Positions 24,834 to 27,865 of a DNA stretch of 27,865 bases are shown in pieces. Origin of the DNA: JBDSTW01 sp039914705. Lineage in GTDB: Bacteria; Pseudomonadota; Gammaproteobacteria; SURF-13. The notes beneath the pieces are model-generated. The model was not told the DNA's origin and did not search any database. It was given only the letters and a program-made list of their open reading frames with translations. The stretch covers positions 1-27,865 of the forward strand of contig JBDSOT010000122.1 in the NCBI GenBank assembly GCA_039914705.1, in the 5' to 3' direction. Each line of letters opens with the position of its first letter. The first letter of the stretch is position 1. The translations under genes were made by a program, and so were the position numbers.

Positions 24834-25847
24834 CTACTCTTTTAACCACCCGGCAACGCGCTTTGCAAAGTAGGTCAAAACCCCGTCCGCGCCGGCGCGT
24901 TTGCAGGCAAGCAGCGACTCCATCACCACGGCACGTTCATCGAGCCAGCCGTTTTGCGCGGCGGCCATGAGCATCGCGTATTCGCCGCTGACCTGATACA
25001 CAAAAGTCGGCGCGCCGAATTGGTCTTTCACGCGGCGCACTATGTCGAGGTAGGGCATGCCGGGTTTGATCATCACCATATCCGCGCCCTCTTCAAGGTC
25101 CAGCGCGACCTCCCACAAGGCCTCGTCGCTATTGGCCGGATCCATCTGATAACTGTATTTATTGCCGCCGCCCAGATTAGCCGCCGAACCCACGGCATCG
25201 CGGAACGGGCCGTAAAAACTGGAGGCATATTTTGCGGCATAAGCGAGGATGCGCGTGTGTATATAGCCTGCCGACTCCAGCGCGTCGCGAATTGCCCTAA
25301 TGCGCCCGTCCATCATGTCCGAGGGCGCGACGATGTCGGCCCCGGCCTGTGCGTGCGACAAGGCCTGCTTGACCAGCGCCGCTACCGTTTCGTCATTAAG
25401 CACATAGCCGGAGTCATCGATCAATCCGTCCTGGCCATGCGTAGTAAATGGATCGAGCGCCACATCCGTAATCACGCCCAACTCAGGAAATTCAGCCTTC
25501 AAGGCACGCACGGCGCGCTGGGCTAAGCCTTGCGGGTTCCATGCCTCTTGTGCATCCAGCGATTTTTTTTCCGCGGCGGTGACCGGAAATAAAGCCACCG
25601 CGGGCACGCCCAGGGCAACTAATTCCGCCGCCTCTTTCAACAATTCATCGATGCTCACGCGTTCAATACCCGGCATCGAGGCCACCTTTTCGCGCTGCCC
25701 TTTACCTTCAATCACAAACATCGGGTAAATCAAATCATCCACCGTAAGCTGCGTCTCGCGCATCAGACGACGGCTGAACTCATCACGGCGCATACGGCGC
25801 ATGCGTACCTGCGGGAAACGTCCACGGTTTAGGTCAATAGTGGGCAC
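24834..25847 (-). CDS. hemB: Porphobilinogen synthase (delta-aminolevulinate dehydratase)
   Basis: Condenses two 5-aminolevulinates into porphobilinogen, the substrate of HemC. Both Schiff-base Lys regions are present: ILAYAAKYASSFYGPFRDA and MVMIKPGMPYLDI. The metal loop reads DVALDPFTTHGQDGL, Asp-rich rather than the Cys-rich zinc form, like the Mg-dependent Pseudomonas type. GTG 25845-25847 is preferred, with AGGAG 8 bases upstream and a 337-residue product; ATG 25872-25874 would add 9 residues and lies inside an interspersed repeat, so it is unlikely to be the original start. Confidence 0.94.
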   Translation of the reverse strand: MPTIDLNRGRFPQVRMRRMRRDEFSRRLMRETQLTVDDLIYPMFVIEGKGQREKVASMPGIERVSIDELLKEAAELVALGVPAVALFPVTAAEKKSLDAQEAWNPQGLAQRAVRALKAEFPELGVITDVALDPFTTHGQDGLIDDSGYVLNDETVAALVKQALSHAQAGADIVAPSDMMDGRIRAIRDALESAGYIHTRILAYAAKYASSFYGPFRDAVGSAANLGGGNKYSYQMDPANSDEALWEVALDLEEGADMVMIKPGMPYLDIVRRVKDQFGAPTFVYQVSGEYAMLMAAAQNGWLDERAVVMESLLACKRAGADGVLTYFAKRVAGWLKE

Positions 25848-25870
25848 AGCGATAACTCCTAAAAGATTTG

Positions 25871-25950
25871 TCATTCTGAGCGTAGCGAAGAATCCAGCTA
25901 AATACTATCATTAAGCTATGAGACTCTCGTCGCCTTAGGCTCCTCAGAAT
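25871..25950. repeat. TCATTCTGAGCG-type interspersed repeat
   Basis: ATTCTGAG (25873-25880) and CTCAGAAT (25943-25950) are inverted arms about 60 bases apart; the left side reads TCATTCTGAGCGTAGCGAAG, like a widespread bacterial interspersed repeat. It starts directly upstream of hemB and covers one possible hemB start codon. Confidence 0.5.
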
Positions 25951-25966
25951 AACAGGTGCCTTTATT

Positions 25967-26122
25967 CCTTCTCCCCTTGCGGGAGAAGGTTAGGATGAGG
26001 GGTAACAAACTATTCCCCCACTCTACCAAGCAACGGGGGATATACCAATTACGCTGTCGAAGGATGAAAGAACTCTCACGCCCCCTCACCCTCCCCTCTC
26101 CCGCGAGGGGAGAGGGGTTTTT
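25967..26122. repeat. Two opposed CTCCC-GGGAG hairpin repeats, one terminator-like
   Basis: Copy A: CCTTCTCCC (25967-25975) and GGGAGAAGG (25981-25989), followed by AGGATGAGGGG. Copy B: CCCCTCTCCC (26093-26102) and GGGAGAGGGG (26108-26117), preceded by CCCCCTCACCCT and followed by TTTTT (26118-26122). The copies point in opposite directions about 90 bases apart. Copy B has the form of an intrinsic terminator on the plus strand, but no plus-strand gene lies directly upstream, so it is more likely a dispersed repeat. Confidence 0.55.
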
Positions 26123-26181
26123 GAATCACGCCTTGCTGACTTACGACAGCTCACCCTACCATCTCACGCGAATAACTAAAT

Positions 26182-26266
26182 GTAGCCTGGATTAGGCCGA
26201 AGGCCGTAATCCCGGGGATTTATCCTTACCACCTCCCGGATTCCGCTGCGCTTGCATCCAGGCTAC
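26182..26266. repeat. GTAGCCTGGA...TCCAGGCTAC long inverted repeat at the vapC 3' end
   Basis: GTAGCCTGGA (26182-26191) and TCCAGGCTAC (26257-26266) are perfect 10-bp outer arms around a 65-base interior with a GGCC-GAA-GGCC hairpin and AATCCCGG/CCCGGATT partners. The vapC stop codon (26263-26265) lies within the right arm, so the repeat supplies the end of the gene. It belongs to the general GTAGCCTGGATT-type dispersed repeats. Confidence 0.6.
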
Positions 26267-26676
26267 GATATCGATGGCTCAATCCAGTTTTCTACCCTCA
26301 ATCCGGTAACCCGCGCAAATTCTCTGACATTATTCGTTACTAATGTTGCGTTAGCGCTTAACGCCTGTGCGGCAATCAACATATCTAATGCGCCTATTAG
26401 TTGCCCGGTGCGCGTAAGCCCCGCCCTGACCTCACCATAGACGAAGGCCGCCTCGCTATTGAACTCCAGAACCGCCAAAGGCAATATGAATTCATTCAGT
26501 GCCTGCTGATTTTTTTCCCTGTGCTGGCTTTTTACCACACCAAATTGCAGCTCAGCCAGCGTTATGGCGGAAATACCGATATCCTCGGCCTCATAGTTTT
26601 TGAATTGCTTTAATACCTGTGGCGGCTTTTGCTTAATGATAAAAATGCAAATATTAGTGTCCAGCACAAATTTCAT
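26263..26676 (-). CDS. vapC: VapC-type PIN-domain toxin (ribonuclease)
   Basis: A 137-residue PIN-domain endoribonuclease, toxin of a type II system. The acidic metal-binding residues are visible: D6 in VLDTNICIFI, E42 in ITLAELQFGV and D98 in GALDMLIAAQAL, with a conserved LVTNNVREF near the C-terminus. The ATG at 26674-26676 overlaps the vapB stop by 4 bases, the usual coupled layout. The reading frame seems intact, but the final codons and stop lie in a dispersed repeat arm. The target is not predictable; many VapC proteins cleave initiator tRNA. Confidence 0.92.
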   Translation of the reverse strand: MKFVLDTNICIFIIKQKPPQVLKQFKNYEAEDIGISAITLAELQFGVVKSQHREKNQQALNEFILPLAVLEFNSEAAFVYGEVRAGLTRTGQLIGALDMLIAAQALSANATLVTNNVREFARVTGLRVENWIEPSIS

Positions 26677-26906
26677 TCAAACAAATCCTCTCGCTCTGGT
26701 TGCCGAGGCTGTTCCCTGTCAACCATAAAATCATCTGAAAATTTATCCAGGCTGGTAATGAGTGAATCCCATGGATGGTCGGTCGGTATCAATATCACGG
26801 CATTACCCTGTTTTTTTATAAACACCTCACTACCGGAAAAGCGAAAATCCTGGGGCAGGCGCACCGCTTGACTACGGCCGTTCTTAAATAATTTTGCAGT
26901 TTTCAT
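26673..26906 (-). CDS. vapB: VapB-type antitoxin (AbrB/SpoVT DNA-binding fold)
   Basis: A 77-residue antitoxin. The N-terminal swapped-hairpin DNA-binding domain (about 1-48) reads AKLFKNGRSQAVRLPQDFRF, the VagC/VapB signature, followed by a charged C-terminal tail that should wrap around the toxin. It is expected to repress its own operon together with VapC, and an AT-rich palindrome sits just upstream of its start. The start ATG is at 26904-26906. Confidence 0.92.
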   Translation of the reverse strand: MKTAKLFKNGRSQAVRLPQDFRFSGSEVFIKKQGNAVILIPTDHPWDSLITSLDKFSDDFMVDREQPRQPEREDLFE

Positions 26907-26922
26907 TGCTGTACCTCTAAGA

Positions 26923-26941
26923 TATATATCAATAATATATA
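26923..26941. promoter_or_regulatory. Palindromic operator candidate of vapBC
   Basis: TATATAT (26923-26929) and ATATATA (26935-26941) are symmetric arms with a 5-base centre, 17 bases upstream of the vapB start. Position and symmetry fit a VapB-type operator overlapping the promoter, but the sequence is simple AT repeat and could arise by chance. Confidence 0.4.
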
Positions 26942-27073
26942 CCAGAGTTTTTACGCTCGCAATAACTTACCCAAATTCGTTAGAAGTTGTCCAAACTGCC
27001 CTTTCTTGTCAGTTCATGCAAGCCAGAGACTTCTTAATTTATTTATATATAAAACAAAATTTTATATAAAATA
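26942..27073. other. First part of the 442-base vapB-pilin spacer, AT-rich
   Basis: No gene is seen. Two TTGTC motifs (26987-26991 and 27006-27010), 19 bases apart, lie upstream of the sigma-54-like sites and loosely recall PilR-type enhancer elements. An extremely AT-rich stretch follows (27036-27073). Confidence 0.3.
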
Positions 27074-27092
27074 TTGGCCCGCAAGCCGCATT
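27074..27092 (+). promoter_or_regulatory. Upstream sigma-54-like site of the pilin gene
   Basis: TTGGCCCGCAAGCCGCATT has the -24 GG at 27076-27077 and a GC at 27088-27089 with the exact 10-base gap; the -12 block CCGC is poorer than the usual TTGC. It shares TTGGCCCGCA with the second site 107 bases downstream. Confidence 0.4.
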
Positions 27093-27180
27093 GTTTCAAA
27101 CTATGCTTACCAGCCTAATGCCTAGACTCATACACAGCTATAAAAGGCCCTGGAACTGGGGATTTAAGGCATTATAAAAG

Positions 27181-27199
27181 TTGGCCCGCATTCTGCATT
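27181..27199 (+). promoter_or_regulatory. Sigma-54 (-24/-12) promoter of the pilin gene
   Basis: TTGGCCCGCATTCTGCATT has the -24 GG at 27183-27184 and the -12 GC at 27195-27196 with 10 bases between. Transcription would start near 27208, giving a leader of about 140 bases. Major pilin genes in Pseudomonas are known to depend on sigma-54 and PilR. Confidence 0.6.
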
Positions 27200-27211
27200 A
27201 CCTACCTCGGA

Positions 27212-27284
27212 ACGGTTATTTCCTAATGGGAAAAAGACCGTGGAGGGGGGTCCTCATCTTGGGCCGTCTCATTGAGGCGGCCCA
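27212..27284 (+). promoter_or_regulatory. Structured 5' leader of the pilin mRNA (two hairpins)
   Basis: Hairpin 1 pairs CGGT (27213-27216) with ACCG (27237-27240), with TTTCC/GGGAAA inside. Hairpin 2 is an 11-bp stem (27260-27270 with 27274-27284, one G-U pair) closed by a 3-base loop. Hairpin 2 lacks a U-run and lies 65 bases before the start codon. A role in mRNA stability is possible; no known riboswitch class was recognised. Confidence 0.4.
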
Positions 27285-27348
27285 GGCTGATTCAAGCCGG
27301 ATCAAAGTTTAAGGCCAACACTTAATTTAACTAAATCAGGAGTACGTA

Positions 27349-27810
27349 ATGAACAAGAAGATTCAGAAGATGCAACAAGGCTTTACCCTTATTGAGTTGA
27401 TGATCGTGGTGGCCATTATCGGTATTTTGGCGGCAATCGCGATTCCGTCGTATCAGGATTATATCAAAAAGGCTGCGTACACCGAGGTTACTGGTGCTAT
27501 GGGACCTTTCAAATTGGCTGTTGAAGATAGCTTCCAAAATGGAATAGCCCTTGTCGATATGGATGCTGCCACTAACGGTGGTGCAGCAACTGGTGGTATC
27601 CCAGTGACCCCTAATACTAGCACAACAAAAGGGTTCAATAGCTTGGCCATTGTTGACGGAGTAATTACTGCAACGCCTAACGCTTATAAGGGTATTTTGG
27701 CGGCGGATACTTGCGTTGCAACTCCCACTGCGGAAGGGGCTGCTGGTGCTCAACGATTAATATGGGCATTTTCTGGTGCGTGCTTAACCAAGGGGTTTGT
27801 GAAAAATTAA
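27349..27810 (+). CDS. pilA: Type IV major pilin (PilA-like)
   Basis: Prepilin of 153 residues, the structural subunit of a type IVa pilus. The short basic leader ends at G11, with cleavage predicted before F12 (QQGFTLIELMIVVAIIGILA); mature E5 is E16 here, and the hydrophobic spine runs to about residue 34. The globular part is Gly/Ala/Thr-rich and ends in a disulfide-bonded loop predicted from C122 and C145. The start is set by AGGAG at 27338-27342. No assembly genes (pilBCD) lie in the window. A minor pilin or pseudopilin cannot be fully excluded, but the length, Cys pair and sigma-54 promoter favour the major pilin. Confidence 0.9.
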   Translation: MNKKIQKMQQGFTLIELMIVVAIIGILAAIAIPSYQDYIKKAAYTEVTGAMGPFKLAVEDSFQNGIALVDMDAATNGGAATGGIPVTPNTSTTKGFNSLAIVDGVITATPNAYKGILAADTCVATPTAEGAAGAQRLIWAFSGACLTKGFVKN

Positions 27811-27821
27811 CTGGCAATCGT

Positions 27822-27865
27822 CAGGATGGGTTGAGTCCGTAGATGGGTGCAGCGCAGCGTAACCC
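27822..27865. repeat. Partial GGGTT/AACCC interspersed repeat at the window end
   Basis: GATGGGTTG (27825-27833) and the terminal GCAGCGCAGCGTAACCC look like a dispersed repeat of the GGGTTACGCTGCGC kind, cut by the window edge. It lies just after the pilin stop codon. Confidence 0.4.

Noticed and set aside
24954..25526. 190-residue plus-strand open frame opposite hemB
   Set aside because: Antisense shadow in a GC-rich gene; composition and motifs are those of the reverse of hemB.
26093..26122. Intrinsic terminator on the plus strand
   Set aside because: The hairpin plus T-run is textbook in form, but no plus-strand gene lies upstream and a mirror copy is nearby, so it is kept as a dispersed repeat.
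27240..27300. c-di-GMP (GEMM) riboswitch in the pilin leader
   Set aside because: The leader is structured, but the conserved GEMM sequence elements are not present.
1..27865. CRISPR array, tRNA or rRNA genes, insertion sequence or prophage
   Set aside because: No regularly spaced direct repeats, cloverleaf-type sequences, transposase or phage genes were recognised.

Overview
This 27.9 kb window looks like the chromosome of a gammaproteobacterium outside the Enterobacterales. The main reasons are the argH - algZ - algR - hemC - hemD - hemX - hemY gene order, which is also known from Pseudomonas, a VpsR-like sigma-54 activator, a Pseudomonas-type Asp-rich HemB and a type IV major pilin. I cannot name the genus. 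Nearly all genes are intact and recognisable. The window is mostly housekeeping, with a few accessory islands between the conserved genes.

Layout. 1-2100: the 3' part of a YgjP-type metallopeptidase, a palindromic repeat cluster, and argH on the minus strand. 2.2-8.4 kb: a plus-strand run made of the AlgZ/AlgR (LytS/LytTR) two-component pair, then hemC, hemD, hemX and hemY. Most junctions overlap by a few bases, which suggests translational coupling. 8.4-12.4 kb: a ferredoxin-NAD(P) reductase-like protein, an atypical SDR coupled to a small exported BamE-like protein, a rhodanese divergent from an HxlR regulator, and an orphan ParA ATPase. 12.5-16.0 kb: ubiD, a VpsR-like sigma-54 activator, and a small membrane protein gene with a good sigma-54 promoter. 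16.1-25.9 kb: xthA, prlC, srkA, aroE, ppx and ppk (convergent) and hemB. 25.9-27.9 kb: a repeat-rich spacer, a vapBC toxin-antitoxin pair, a 442-base spacer with two sigma-54-like promoters, and the pilA-type pilin. The window ends in what looks like another interspersed repeat.

Functional themes. (i) Tetrapyrrole synthesis: hemB, hemC and hemD act consecutively from 5-aminolevulinate to uroporphyrinogen III, with hemX and hemY as accessory membrane proteins. (ii) Surface and signalling control: AlgZR, a VpsR-like activator and the pilin. Four sites with sigma-54 (-24/-12) spacing lie before algZ, before the small membrane gene and, twice, before the pilin. (iii) Polyphosphate turnover: ppk and ppx, placed tail to tail. 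(iv) A possible sulfur or redox sensing pair: rhodanese plus HxlR, sharing a spacer with two TACT-AGTA palindromes.

The least conventional parts are the 14.1-16.0 kb regulator/small-protein pair, the rhodanese-HxlR divergon, the pilin leader with duplicated promoter cores, and the layered interspersed repeats around 25.87-26.27 kb. No tRNA, rRNA, CRISPR array, insertion sequence or prophage was recognised. All family assignments were made by reading motifs; no database search was run.
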